A DNA stretch of 64,000 bases from Amphirosellinia nigrospora (Eukaryota; Ascomycota; Sordariomycetes; Xylariales; Xylariaceae). Position 1 is the stretch's first letter. Every line of letters begins with the position of its first letter. Both the position numbers and the translations under genes were made by a program. The stretch covers positions 8,653,569 to 8,717,568 of the forward strand of contig SCHM01000002.1 of the NCBI GenBank assembly GCA_004123355.1. Direction: 5' to 3'. The notes below the pieces were generated by a model, which was given only the letters and a program-made list of their open reading frames with translations, was not told where the DNA came from and did not search any database. Positions 52,789-64,000 of the stretch are shown in pieces.

Positions 52789-54600
52789 TGGGGTCTCTTT
52801 GGGAAAACCACAAGCAGGCGATCACATGGTTATCCAACCTTAGCCGTCAATCGATCCCCGAGGCGACTCGAGCGCAATGCTTCACGCCCGCCAAGTCACA
52901 TGAACAAGTGTAAGTATCTAGTAGCCCCGGGTTACCAGGAAGGCGATTAGCGAAAATGGGGATCTTGGTACGGTATATGAAGAAAGCATGCTGCGGACCC
53001 AAATCAGAGTAACTAGGAATAAATTATGAACGACGGTAACAGGCCGAAGGATGCAGCCTTCACTAATAGGGGACAAATGAAAACGGGCACACCACTGTAA
53101 GGGAGCTGATTCTGAAATACAAATGAAGGAGATGGGCGAATAAGACAGGAACAGGAATAGAAGAGAACGAGAAAGTCGAGGCGGACGAGGAGGACGAAGA
53201 GAACCAAAGATTCGACTTGACTCGACTTGGAAAGATGAAAGATGAATTGATGCGCTCTAGATTAGATAGTGGCATAGCATAGGCCATCACGCACTCTATT
53301 TCATTTCCTGCCCTTCACTGATTCCCCACGACAGGCTTCGCTTTTCTTTTCCCCAACAATGCAGTTTTTTCAGTCTTTTTTTTTCGGTTTCCTTTCCGTC
53401 CCATTGTCGTCTATTCGAATCCCTTCTTCTGGCTCATGTCGTCAGGTTCCTTTCTCAGTGCCAACACGTCGCGCGTATGCAGATCTCCTCCAACCGTGGA
53501 CGTGGATGAACTACGAGATGAGACGCGGACAATCTAACCAATCAAAACTGGAATTTTCCTCCGTAATACTCCATTTATTGCCGAATACAGCAAGGCTGAT
53601 TGCGATCCATATAAAGATTCCGCCCTGTTCTTCACGCTAGCCAGTTCCCCATGCGGCCAGGGCAGACAGGGACCCGACTGGGGGATTGGAATATCTACTA
53701 GTAGCGTAGCTTTAGTTTAGTATAGGGCCTTTATAGTGCAAAGAGTTACCTAAGCTTCTACTACTATGTACCTACTTAGGTAGCACATCATTTCTTGATT
53801 TGAGTACATAGACGAATTATTTCTTCTAACAGCTTATGATTTAATCACTTGATAAATCACACAACTGGGACAACACAAACTGAGAAGAGGAAGTCAGTCC
53901 TTGGGCGATGACCACAGCACAGGTCTGCGGGGAACGGAGAATGCTTGGCCAATCAGTCAACTCGCCGTCGACTAAATGGAGCGTGTTGCTGCTGTAAAAC
54001 ACTAACAATCCGTTTCCTCTTATACGTATAGAGAACACGGCAACATTTCATGATAACTTACGTACTTATACGCCTTTCACCTATCCCTCTTATGCTTGGC
54101 TTACGTGCAGATTTCAGTCCAGAATAGCCACTGGAATATGAGAAATTCACGTTACTTGTTTGTTGTGGTATATAAACGCAGTCCCGCCGACACTACATGC
54201 ATCCAGCACATAGAAGGTATATGGGAGCCCAAGTGAAGTCGCCATCGGGGAAATAATCCGCATTCGGCAATCACGTCGAGGAGAAGGCGATATCGTCGTA
54301 GTCTGGGTAAGCCGCATAGTGTAGCACCACAGTAGATGAAGCAGGCAGCCTAGTTATACAGACGATAATGTGCGGCATATCCAGGGTACTGTCCAGAGAA
54401 CTGAAGCACTCGGGCTTTAATCGGGTTCACAGACACAAGAACTTGCTGATAAGCCTCTCACGACGCCGTTGCCGACCCCTCTCCGGCATACCGGTCCTAC
54501 CACCCACCACTACTAGACGCCGCTCGCTGCCTTATCCTGTAGACATTAAGTCAATCGAGGCCCAACAGAATATTTCGCGCATCGAAATCCCGCCAGAATA
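52789..54600. other. intergenic region
   Basis: Between a minus-strand gene start and the next, uncertain plus-strand gene. No supported coding region. A TAGGTAGC-type element occurs near 53772. Confidence 0.45.
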
Positions 54601-54689
54601 GGGACTATTTTCCCATCTCAAATTCCAACTAAAACTCAAGTTCTTCCATCTTCCTTTTGATATTATCACCTCTGCCAAAACGACAACCA

Positions 54690-56130
54690 TTGCGTTTGCC
54701 TTGCCTTGCGAAATGTCAAACCCCTGGAGTTTAGCCGGCATGATCGAGGAGAAGAAACTGAAGGCGAGTGGCGTTTTTAAACAAATATAACAAGGCGCTC
54801 ATCTACTGACAAGACACCCTAGAGCACATTCGTGGTGGCATCGCTGTGTTCTACTCTCATCATACCTTCCTGGCGTCTATAAATTTATGGGACCGCATGA
54901 GCGAGAGACGTAAACAGAAACTGAAAGACGCGAAACAGGTGAGAATACCTAGCTGCTTCAACTTGTCACCTTACCAATAGTGGCACAGGATGACGAGATC
55001 CGTAAGCTCAAAGAACAGGCCGCCACAGCAGAGGGACCTAGCCGGAAGCGCAGTTTCGAGGACGGCCGCCGGCCGCGTCCAAGCAAAGACGATGACGAGG
55101 GTGATGGGAAATCCTAGGCCGCGCATTGGAGAGATCAGAAGCTCTAATCAGACAAGAGTATAATAATGGCGCAGGACGTCTAGGTAAACGTTTCGCCGTA
55201 GGCGACCGTAAGTTGGTCTAAAGGGTCCAATCCCAACCTATTTGCGCCCTGACAGTGCTGGCAGTTTTAACCGAGAATCAGCTCCAGGCGCAGGTCATTA
55301 CACGTAAGGCAGTTGCTTTTTGTCTCGTTCCCCCTTTCTCAGAGCACTTCTGCTGCGGTTAAGTCTCATTATCTTTCGTCGAGAGATGAGCAAATATCAG
55401 CTCAAGCCAAACAACTTATTTTATTCTCATGTGCATTTTCATGCCTTCGACTCACAGTGTATAAGCCATGCTCCTGTACCTGGCCTGCGCCTCTTCTTTA
55501 GCGATAGGTTCATGCGCTGATCATAAACATTTGTAGTTCAAAGGACAGTCATTGATGTTTGTATGTACCCTCCAGAGTTAGGATCTTGAGGATTCTTATC
55601 AAGTTTCCATGGTCTGCTCGCTCGGCTCGACCTGGAGAGTATCCATACTATATCTTCAACAGAGTTGCTTTTTGGTAAGCGCGTAGACTGTGTGGCTGAT
55701 ATTACCGGTAGTACAAGCCTCTTTGTTGAACCGACGTTCGTTGTCCCATGGCGACGTACAGAGACTTATCGCAGCTTCATTGGCGGCTCGCAATGGTTCT
55801 CTCGGCGCACTGCGCCAGCAATACGAACGCCTAAGTTGCGAGACATACCCGCAGCGCCGAAGTCTGCACGAAGCAAGGCACCATTCTTCCGACGCAGGAA
55901 CTGGACAACTCTTCTGCAGATACAGTCTAGCGCTGCAGAATTCTGCAGAGCTACCACTATCAGCATCGTTCAAGCCGGGGGCGATGGTCGCTGCCCAGCT
56001 TGTAATATCCAATTGGACCCCGAGTCATCGGACACTTATTGGCATGTCGCGAAAATGGTACCAGGGGGCATCAGAGGAGGAGGTCGAGATTCTATTAGAG
56101 TATCATTTCGACCTGGGCAGCGGTTCATAA
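54690..56130 (+). CDS. Unrecognised, fragmented coding region
   Basis: I do not recognise the product. Coherent protein-like stretches follow each other on the plus strand with changing frames: CEMSNPWSLAGMIEEKKLKA (about 54705-54765), RGGIAVFYSHHTFLASINLW then DRMSERRKQKLKDAKQ (about 54832-54938), and DDEIRKLKEQAATAEG with PSRKRSFEDGRRPRPSKDDD (about 54990-55110). ALERSEALIRQEYNNGAGRL (about 55125-55185) and AVLTENQLQAQVIT (about 55262-55303) follow. Plausible introns lie at about 54939-54979 (gtgaga...ag) and 55209-55256 (gtaagt...cag). The first part predicts a coiled coil and a basic-acidic tail. A later piece, about 55690-56130, contains HGDVQRLIAASLAARNGSLG and may be a separate exon or gene. 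It is either a real gene with consensus gaps or a decayed one; the evidence does not decide. Confidence 0.3.
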
Positions 56131-56159
56131 TAAAATGTCATACAGACAGGGGAGACTAG

Positions 56160-58111
56160 TAAGTCAACTACAAAGCTTGCTTTCACGAGCATATAGCGAG
56201 CACTACCATCAGTTGGAGTCTCCTATATCTACCCCTACGCAAAATTACTATATGCCAGAGATATACTTGTCAATAACCAGACTTATATAGTGCCTGCGTC
56301 CTATGTAGACAGCACAGGGGCGTGGACTATCTGCCGAAGTGTACCGATATTGGTGAGTCATGTTTCCAAGGAACAGTAAGTATTCACAAGTTGTTCTTTT
56401 CTTAAATTAGCAAAACGTGTGCTACCCAACACGATGGTCTTTCTCATGCCCCTTACACATTACACCCATGGGTTAATCCCTGCTAGTAATAGTGGTTTTA
56501 ACTGTTTAACTTCTACAGTGGAGTCCGGGAACTCGAGACAGAAGTAGACTTGAAGACAGGAATGCATCCTGCGAGGGCGCAAGCGCTGGTCCAAGGCGAT
56601 GAAAAACAACACAGGCTATCCTGGTAAGACCGGTATTGAGGAGACAAATACTGTAAGATTACCTAGACTAGGAGATTCAATTGCTGAAACAAAATTATCT
56701 GTTAAGGTGATAATATATGCTTTGTTTATGTTACGGTAGTTCTAGTATCTGGGCATGTTGTATTACCTAACAGTTTGAAATTACTAGGGGCCCCTTGAAT
56801 CAAGGACAAGGAAGCTTTCGGTTTTATGATCTACAAGTTTATAACTCATCTTGTTACCGATCAAAAAAGATGCTAAGCGAAGATTATATGCTTGACTTAT
56901 TTAACCTATATAACTTTGGTAAGAAAAAAAGAAAAGCTTGTAGGGGCTTTTATTCAATATTAAAAACAAAATGTTAAGTAAATTATTAACATGTATGCCT
57001 CGGATATTTTATATATGTACTGTTATGGCAGTTCTAGTATTCAGGGAATAGTTGTATTTAGCTAAAGAAGCTATCTAGCTACACGTTAAAGACGGTGTCT
57101 AGAAGTCACTGTCTTGGAGACGTCATTTTGGAGATCCTGATACATACAAGAGGTTTTCTAAAATTTAATTTTAATAGTTGGGCTGTTAAACTTAAAGTTA
57201 AGTCAGCTATAGCTTGCCGCGCAGCAATATTCCGTTGTAAAGATCATTGTAAATAACTAAGGCAGTTTTCTACAATAGCCGGAAAGATAAAAGACCCCCT
57301 ATGAGCCTGAATTCGAGTAGTAGTGTGTAGTAATTATGAACGTATTTTATATACAGACTGTGAATTATCGACTCTCTATATTACAGCATCCATAATATAG
57401 CACTATCAAGCATACGTGTCTGACTCTGGGACTATGGGCCTCAAAGCTATCTATACAAACGTTAATCCCGGTAAGTATACTACAGGTATGATGTAAATAG
57501 CTCTTCCTTCTCGGCGTCTTCCCCTTCTTTATCTATTGAAGTAGGGCGAGTGGCATACTTGGGCAAATTAGGTCCCAGGGGTAAGCAAGTGGATAAAATG
57601 ACTAAGGGATGGGAGCTGTAAAAACACAAAATATCCCTCGAAGGGCTCACTTAGTACTCAACACACTTAGCACGGAGTTTTAATTTTTTGGAATTTTATC
57701 AATATATTGCGTTCCCTTCGATCAAACGATTCCCCTTGACTCTATGTGACAGATACTAGGATTTGATGAGTAATTTGTAGATTACCTCCATTCCAGTGGT
57801 CCCAGTCACCCTGGGCCAATTCACTATAACTTCTCCCCCTCTTGGAATGGATCCTCTGGTTTTTGACCTTGAATCATGGCTACGAAGCCATTAGCCTCGT
57901 CTATAGGTAGATGCCCTATTCTTATCGCAAGTTTTCTTAATGTCGTTTCCCGAGCCCACTTTCTAGGAGTGGGGGAAAAAGGGCTATCAACATATACAAT
58001 GCGATCCCTCCACCACCCATCTATCTCGAACTTTTGGCGGTGTCATAATGCAGAACACCACAACACTAAAAAGGTAGAACATTGTTAAGTCGAGCACTTA
58101 ACTGCTTGCAG
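56160..58111. other. AT-leaning gene-free interval
   Basis: Richer in A and T than the left half of the window, with many stops in all frames. It contains a pair of similar stretches near 56727-56770 and 57017-57061 sharing GTTCTAGTAT. No gene is supported; it may be decayed repeat DNA, but no family can be named. Confidence 0.4.
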
Positions 58112-59059
58112 TTAACTATACGTATACTGGACTCGTGACAGGCGGCGTAGTAAATTCATCGCGAACCAGAAATAAAGGCACCTCATCGCCGGGCGGTGAT
58201 TATTTAAGAACATGAGGGTCCGACCGTGAAGGGCTTGGCCTGTAGGTATTGTGTCGTAAGGATCCGGTATTTTAGCACGTTCTGTCTCGTCTAAAACGAC
58301 CACCATTAGACCCTTGCCATCTTTGGTAGGAACAATAGCTATTTTCCCATCGTCTAACATTTGCTCGTATTCGGAATGAAGAGTTATTCCGTTTCTAAGG
58401 CTCCAAATATGGCCGTCCGAGTCGTCGATGGGTCCAAATAGATGTACTGCTGCTGGCTCACCAACGTTGTACCGAACAATGTGAGCAGCGGTAACTATCT
58501 GCACATGTCCATATTGATGGTTAACTGGGCACCATATTGATTTCCCACTACCATTTTCTGCGTTATAAGCCTTAATGCCCGATTTCCGCCAGCGAGCCTG
58601 TTTGTCAGAATTGCGGGCGTTCTTTATTGCGACTGTTGACTGAGATGGCTCTTTTAACCGGAAGGCTAAAAGATCGATATATGCCCAGTCTTCTGCATGG
58701 GCAAGTTTGTTCCATCTTTTTGTGTCTACTTCTTTAGCAGCAATCTGGTTTAGGGACGTGCGCATATAAACCCTCTCAACGAGTAGTGCACCAATCTCTT
58801 CCTCGAGGCATTTCGTTTCTTCTTTGAATTGGCCGCGTGTTATCTCAAGGGTTTCGTCTTGCCAGCTAGCTCTGTCCCATGAATGCGAGTTAGCCATTAG
58901 TCCTTTAGTTAAAATTAAAAGGATAACACTCGGTACTCGCCTGAGCTCTCGTATTGTTGCTTGCTTTGCTTCATATGCGGCATCTGCCATCTTGAGCTTC
59001 TGCCGCACAATATGAAGGTGATGCTTCATGTTACTTTCATCGTCCATTTCCAGTTCCAT
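58112..59059 (-). CDS. HNH nuclease domain protein (HNH_2 type)
   Basis: Unbroken 315-residue frame. The N-terminal 110 residues are helical and charged (MKHHLHIVRQKLKMADAAYE, then FKEETKCLEEEIGALLVER), predicting a coiled coil. The C-terminal half has the fungal HNH arrangement: C177 (WCPVN), H193 in TAAHIVRYNVGE, HLFGPIDDSDGHIWSLRNGI with N223, and H228 in LHSEYEQML. These provide the His-Asn-His core of a beta-beta-alpha metal nuclease; AKIPDPYD follows. Such genes are numerous and variable in filamentous fungi, and the biological role is generally unknown. It begins 912 bp downstream of a membrane-protein gene on the same strand. No frame break is seen. Nuclease activity is inferred from the motif only. 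Confidence 0.8.
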   Translation of the reverse strand: MELEMDDESNMKHHLHIVRQKLKMADAAYEAKQATIRELRRVPSVILLILTKGLMANSHSWDRASWQDETLEITRGQFKEETKCLEEEIGALLVERVYMRTSLNQIAAKEVDTKRWNKLAHAEDWAYIDLLAFRLKEPSQSTVAIKNARNSDKQARWRKSGIKAYNAENGSGKSIWCPVNHQYGHVQIVTAAHIVRYNVGEPAAVHLFGPIDDSDGHIWSLRNGITLHSEYEQMLDDGKIAIVPTKDGKGLMVVVLDETERAKIPDPYDTIPTGQALHGRTLMFLNNHRPAMRCLYFWFAMNLLRRLSRVQYTYS

Positions 59060-59971
59060 GTCCGTTTACCTGTGTCCTGAGGAGGATTCAAGGCTTGTGG
59101 AGCTTGATAGAACAATGTGGATAAGGGAAGTCGGCAAAATAGATCCGTAACTTCGGGGAAAGGATTGGCTCTAAAGGTTGAGTACGTTGGGCCTTTGGTG
59201 GACGGCTCGGGAGCAGATGGCCACTAGCCGGGCAAGGTGATTATTCAAAACTAGGTTTATCGGTTATTTCGTATTAGGTTTTTCTAGAAGTTTATATAAA
59301 AGGTAAAATAAAACCTTGTATGCTTTTTGCCAAGGCAACATCTCGTCATGATTGTATACGCGCCTTGTCAGATAATGCCATTGATGGTGTGTATTGTTGT
59401 TGTAGAGGTGATGGAGGGACCTAGTGCCTCAGCACTGTAAGTACCTAGGTAAGTACTCTATATATACCTACCTAGGTACTTTACATGGTATAGGCCGTAC
59501 CTACCTACACGCCTGCTGCGGATGTGTTGAAACATATGTCCAAGACATCCGCATAAAGTAGTGCAAATGATGAAATGCTTCTTTATTCTAATCGCACGTC
59601 GCATTCTGATGTGTAACGCCGGGTAACGCTGAGCAAGCTGTTACTTATTAAAATGAGTCTGTAGAGGACCTGAGGGTAATAGGTAGGTAGGTTACGGACT
59701 ATTTACGGCATTCAATTTGATAGCGATCAGGTCAGAAGATGAATAACTATTAATATAGATAAAAATTAAATATAGATGGATCTTGGACAAGAGCTAGAGG
59801 GAGACGGATTTGAAGTAGCTTGGTCCCTAAGATCTCTTAGGTCGGACTAAGACTACTCCGTTACACCCTCGCGCGGTTGTCTATCACTTTAGGACTTAGA
59901 TAGCTCACTGATTATTGATACCAGTTTCTGCTGCCGTTAATATCAACCATCATTGAGCATTTATCTAATAT
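59060..59971. other. intergenic region with a long hairpin
   Basis: Separates the HNH gene from the membrane-protein gene. It has two TACCTAGGTA copies forming a 17-bp stem hairpin (59439-59481) and AT-rich flanks. No gene is seen. Confidence 0.55.
59439..59481. repeat. Inverted repeat, 17-bp arms and 9-nt loop
   Basis: Arms at 59439-59455 and 59465-59481 match at 16 of 17 positions. Each arm carries one TACCTAGGTA palindrome (59442-59451 and 59469-59478). Confidence 0.85.
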
Positions 59972-61403
59972 TTATGCATTAAAAAATGACTTCGCAATCT
60001 GCAAGGCTCTGTTATTTAGATCCAAATCCAGATAATACCTCCAGGTACTTAGACCAACATGTACCGCCTTGCAATATGGGTCTGCTACTAGGGGTGCCTC
60101 GCGATTTGTGTGATTCGAGAGATATACACCCACGGTAGCAGCAATACCGGTGAAGAAGGCACCGAAGAAGCCGGCAAATGCGGGACCGGCGATAGGTCCA
60201 ATATCAGTCTTTTTGAATTGTTCGGACCAGCTCTCGCCCTCTTTGATTGACCTCCAAGTGGCGAAGAGGAAGGGCTGCAGGGCAACTAGAGAAAGGATGA
60301 CAAACAATGCGACGCTTCCTTGGGAAATCATATCCTCTAAAAAGTCCCAAGAGAAGTGCATACTACTCAGAAGAGCTGCGTCGGAACACAACCTCTGAGC
60401 CGAGCACTGCGTGGTGCCCGACGCCCCTGCCGTGCAGTCATATCCCTGGTATATACTTGCGTTTTGGAGAGCATCCCTTCGCCCGACAGCCAATATGTAG
60501 ACTGTTGCACTCCACTGAGCCACGGCGAGCAAAGCGAGAAGCCACGACAACATTCGTTTGAGGCCTCGCCATCTGTTGTTGAGGACGCATGAGTACGGAT
60601 GATAGTGGATGTTAGACGCGAGGAGCCACGTTGTGGACCACGCATATATCGACACTGTCGAGTTCGGAACCGGGTTGTTGGCAAATTCGGCGTAATTCAC
60701 CCACCACCAGATAATGTTACCACCCAAGTTGTAGATGAGAATGACCCTTCGATGATGCCAAAATCTGCGAGGTCGCCCTCACAATCATGGTCGTCAGACT
60801 TATATAGATCCCAACACCGCTTCAGAAACTTGGAGAGAAATACGATCGTAACCAAATTGACTTGGGTCCATATCTCAAAGTTGGTTAAGCCGATGACAGT
60901 AGACCTAGCAGAAGAAGGCACAACCTCATACCCGTTGAAACAACTCGCAGTTGTACACCAATCAAAGTAGTTGCCGTCTTTTCCACGGAAATCTGTGCTA
61001 ATAGGAATGTATCCACGATGTAGATAGTATTGATCTAGTGGGTATGATGTATGGTTGATTATATCTAGGATGGTGGCGCATGTGCCTGAGTCGGGGACTA
61101 AAGAGGAGCATTCTTCGTATCGGCTGTTCTTGAATAGCTCGAAGTTCGGGTTTGAGGCTCGAAGCCGGCGTTGTCCGTGTTTATGAAGTTGATGGTCAGA
61201 ACGAGGTTCGCAATTATGCCCCCAATAGCCGTGAGGAGAAATAGCACCGAGAGGATAATGATAGCAACCCAGAAAGGCATGTACCACTTCTTGCTGGGAA
61301 ACGCGGGGAATTCGCAATCGGCTTTACAAGAAGCATATCGGTGTGAGCCCCTTCTGTGATGATGGTGCCGTTTATGGTGCGTGGGTCTGCGTCTCGAAGC
61401 CAT
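59972..61403 (-). CDS. Unrecognised multi-pass membrane protein
   Basis: I do not recognise the family. It starts at 61403 (MASRRRPTHHKRHHHHRRGS), a His/Arg-rich cytoplasmic-looking lead. Then comes a strong membrane helix (MPFWVAIIILSVLFLLTAIG and following) and a Cys-containing, probably external loop with an N-glycosylation-like site (CATILDIINHTSYPLD; WCTTASCFNGYE). Further helices include VILIYNLGGNIIWWWVNYAE, MLSWLLALLAVAQWSATVYI, VALFVILSLVALQPFLFATW and GPAFAGFFGAFFTGIAATVG. A second Cys-rich loop (YDCTAGASGTTQCSAQRLCS) sits between helices. About 475 residues; it ends at 59972. Two frame breaks, near 61150 and 60748-60749, each fit one missing base. Topology suggests five or six helices. 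The role could be transport or signalling; the sequence does not say. Confidence 0.65.
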
Positions 61404-63270
61404 CTAGCCCAAATGGTTGAAGGCTGAGCAGGTTATCTTGGGTGAAAGATTCGGTAGTTTTCTTGTATGCGCAAACATACTTCCGAATCAGGAGACTATA
61501 GAGCGATTGACATGGCCACAATATTTAAACTCCATGCCATAATGAGGCTCTGCGAGCCCTGGTAGGCATATTCCGTTGACCCTTGTCTAAGTGGCACAAC
61601 AATCCTGTCAGCAGTAGTGGGCGGATAACATGTGTCGAACCATTCTATAATGATATCTGAACATCACTGCAATACTGCATTCATTACGACGCTACTGCAT
61701 TGTTGTCATCTACCAGTTATTGGAGTAAAAAATGAGACTTGCGTTTATTGGCTTTCTTGCCTGGTTTCAAGATTCACTTTGCGCGCGCCTAATCTCTCCC
61801 GTAGCTCAGCCAAACGTCGCAATGCTGTGGTGAAGGATTAACAGAGCACGCAAGTTTGATTTACCGTACAGGGGTTCCAAGGCTGGGGGCCATTACTAGG
61901 GTGCGAAGGATCCCATTGAAGCGATTAAGGAGTAGTCGCTTATACAATGTAAATGTCGCCCATGAATGGTGCGAAGGTTAGAACGTAAAATTTGCTACCG
62001 CGAAAGACCTGGTCTCTGAAATAAGTGGTTACTGTATATATTATCCTACTATCAAAATCCAAATTGTCCCTAAAACGCCGTAGTATATTATAACTACCTA
62101 GGTAGTAAGATATAGGATTGAGAAACAAACACCTGAATGTGGGTGGGACCCCTACACCTCTTCAGGGATCTCAAATATTGGCTCGACACAAAACACGGGG
62201 TTTATCTGGGAGGTCAACCAAACTTTCTGCTGTTCGCAAAATTGCATCGACGAGCAGTCAAGAAGCCCATGTTCAGTTCCTGGGCCCTGATAGAAACTAA
62301 ATTACGGGGCAAAGTATTGAAGCAACATTCGAGGTCCCCGTAGAGGCTGAAAAGGTGATAGGCCCAACCCGAAGACACCAGTGAAAGAAGTGTCGCGTTT
62401 TCCTTCTCGACTGGAGTTGGTCGGTACCGATGGCCGGTCCCGACGGTCGGTCGAGTTGCCTATTTGATAATCAGAGTTGCATTGTTCTATTCGCATTCAA
62501 ATGACTGTACTTAGCCATTTCCGTCCTGGCTACCCAAATCCCGCTTGCAGTATTTGTTTTGGATTATGATATTCGTGGTCATCCCTGCTTCCTATTTTTA
62601 TTTCACTTTCACTTGATTCGGCACCGAGGCCTGAATGCTAATTTTGTGGCACTACAGATATCCTATGTCTGCTTGCATAGCAACAACAGAACGCTGTGTA
62701 TTCCTACAGAGATCATACCCTGGGAACTTGTACCTCCACGTATCATGTTAGGGTTGGAGAATGCGAATGGCAGACTGCCGGTTGGTTTAATTCGGCGGGC
62801 GGAAGCGAACAGGTTTAAATTAACTAAAGGGGGCTCAAGGCTTATATGCACCATCTGTACTGTACTCAGCTCGACTAATAGGTTACCGCTGTACGCGGCA
62901 CGATGATATCAAAATACCTCCCCTCTGCCACAGTAAACGACTCAATTCTCAAACAAAGCCACAGTCCTTAGTGCACAAGCAGGTAGTAGACGAATCGTTT
63001 GCTAAGAGTAAGTCGTACTCGAGTCGATGTATGTATTGCGGATATTTGTCGAGCCCCCTGCAGGAAGACGTATACAAACGGTCGTAAAGCCTGTTATGAA
63101 CTTGGAAGATCTACAACTAAGTCAAGGCGCAAACAGTTTTGTACAGTGAAACCATCATCCGGCTCCATCTATGGCTTGGCGACCACAGAACAACCACGGT
63201 GGGTTAAATAAGGTATGTTGCGCTATCAGGTAGTTGAGCTCCAGAGTAAAGTAGGGTCGCCGGTAGGTCA
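61404..63270. other. intergenic region at the edge of the AT-rich block
   Basis: No gene supported; ORFs of 60-115 codons show no motif. It contains a 14-bp perfect palindrome at 62093-62106 (ACTACCTAGGTAGT). Confidence 0.45.
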
Positions 63271-64000
63271 CTAGTAGGCAGAAGTATATAAGTAAAAGCT
63301 TAATATTATTAATTTTTAAACCTTTTTTTATTATTTAGGGAAGCTATAGGTCTTTATATAGCTAATCTTTATTTATTAAACCTACTTTAAAGTATTAGCT
63401 AGTTATTTAATACTTTATTATTTAATAAAGTATTCCTTTTTTATATGCTTTATTTTTAAAGCATAAAAAGCTATAGCTATAACAATCGTAAGTATTAATT
63501 TTAATAAGTAAAAAGTTATATTTATAGTACGTAAATATATAGCTAAATAGCTAATAAATAGCTAGTAGTTCGTAAAAAATTAAAAGCTTAAAACTAAATA
63601 CTTAAACATATAAATAATTTACGCCTAGTAAAATATATCTTTTAAAGTTATAATAGCTATTTTTTTTTTTTTTTTTTTTTTAGTTTTTATTATTTCCGCT
63701 TTTATAAATCCCCGATCTTTTATACGTATACTTATAATTAACTAAAAAGTTACTAATAATATAATTTTTTTTATAATTTATAAGTATATTTTTAAAAATA
63801 GTACTCCGGGTAACCTAAGCTAATAATAACAATATAACAGCTATTAACAAATAAATTTCCGGCTAAGCTAATATAAAAAAAATAATTAATTAATATATAT
63901 ATAAATAATTTATATATTATTACTTTTACTTCTGCTACTATTACTATTATTATTATTATATTATAAATAGCAACTAGTTATTTATAAGCAAGCTTACGGC
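63271..64000. other. Extremely AT-rich block, RIP-like
   Basis: From about 63271 to the window end the sequence is almost entirely A and T, dominated by TA and AT steps, with recurring AGCTATA-type words, a T run of about 22 at 63659-63680 and stops in every frame. This is the texture left by repeat-induced point mutation of transposon DNA in ascomycetes. The edge is sharp against balanced-composition DNA on the left. No source element can be identified. Centromeric or subtelomeric AT-rich DNA is the alternative. Confidence 0.65.

Noticed and set aside
54532-54741. 69-codon minus-strand ORF
   Set aside because: The plus strand reads a more protein-like segment here (MSNPWSLAGMIEEKKLKA), so this looks like its antisense shadow.
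57780-57960. Possible fragment of a retroelement polyprotein on the minus strand
   Set aside because: Only a few suggestive residues between stops; no family can be supported, no terminal repeats seen.
62559-62906. 115-codon plus-strand ORF
   Set aside because: No motif or splice context; mixed hydrophobic composition typical of random frames in this AT-leaning region.

Overview
The window is nuclear DNA of a filamentous ascomycete, most likely a Sordariomycete. The support is: short spliceosomal introns of about 50-90 bp, fungal versions of housekeeping genes (ECM14, SRP72, NCBP3-like, RPL12, SEC23), a filamentous-fungal O-GlcNAc transferase and a FlbD/RCA-1 type MYB regulator, a fungal HNH nuclease gene, and an AT-saturated block at the right end like those produced by repeat-induced point mutation (RIP). 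I cannot name the genus from the sequence.

Layout, left to right. 0-12 kb is a compact housekeeping block: a MAPEG/microsomal glutathione transferase (+), the pseudo-carboxypeptidase ECM14 (-), a large Sec7-PH Arf exchange factor (+) and SRP72 (-). 12-24 kb holds three + strand genes with long pyrimidine-rich leaders: an unrecognised Cys/His-cluster coiled-coil protein, an NCBP3-like cap-binding protein and an unrecognised coiled-coil protein. 23.6-36.1 kb is gene-poor and contains only the MYB gene flbD, with about 6.6 kb and 5 kb of apparently non-coding DNA on either side. 36-53 kb is a run of - strand genes: O-GlcNAc transferase, ribosomal protein L12 (five exons, fully resolved), COPII coat subunit SEC23 and a long Ser/Arg-rich unknown. 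53-64 kb looks accessory: an unrecognised split gene, an intact HNH nuclease gene, a multi-pass membrane protein, and finally extremely AT-rich DNA from about 63.27 kb.

The genes do not form one pathway. Several belong to secretion (SRP72 in ER targeting, SEC23 in ER exit, the Sec7 protein in Arf activation), which may be chance.

Most of the conserved genes are interrupted by single missing bases, usually in short homopolymers. Essential genes (SEC23, SRP72) are affected in the same way as the others, so I read these as consensus errors in the assembly rather than as pseudogenes. Gene models below therefore span breaks, and exact start points in the Sec7 gene and the unknown genes are uncertain. 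The other sequence-level theme is a short palindrome, TACCTAGGTA, scattered through intergenic DNA and not seen in any coding region.
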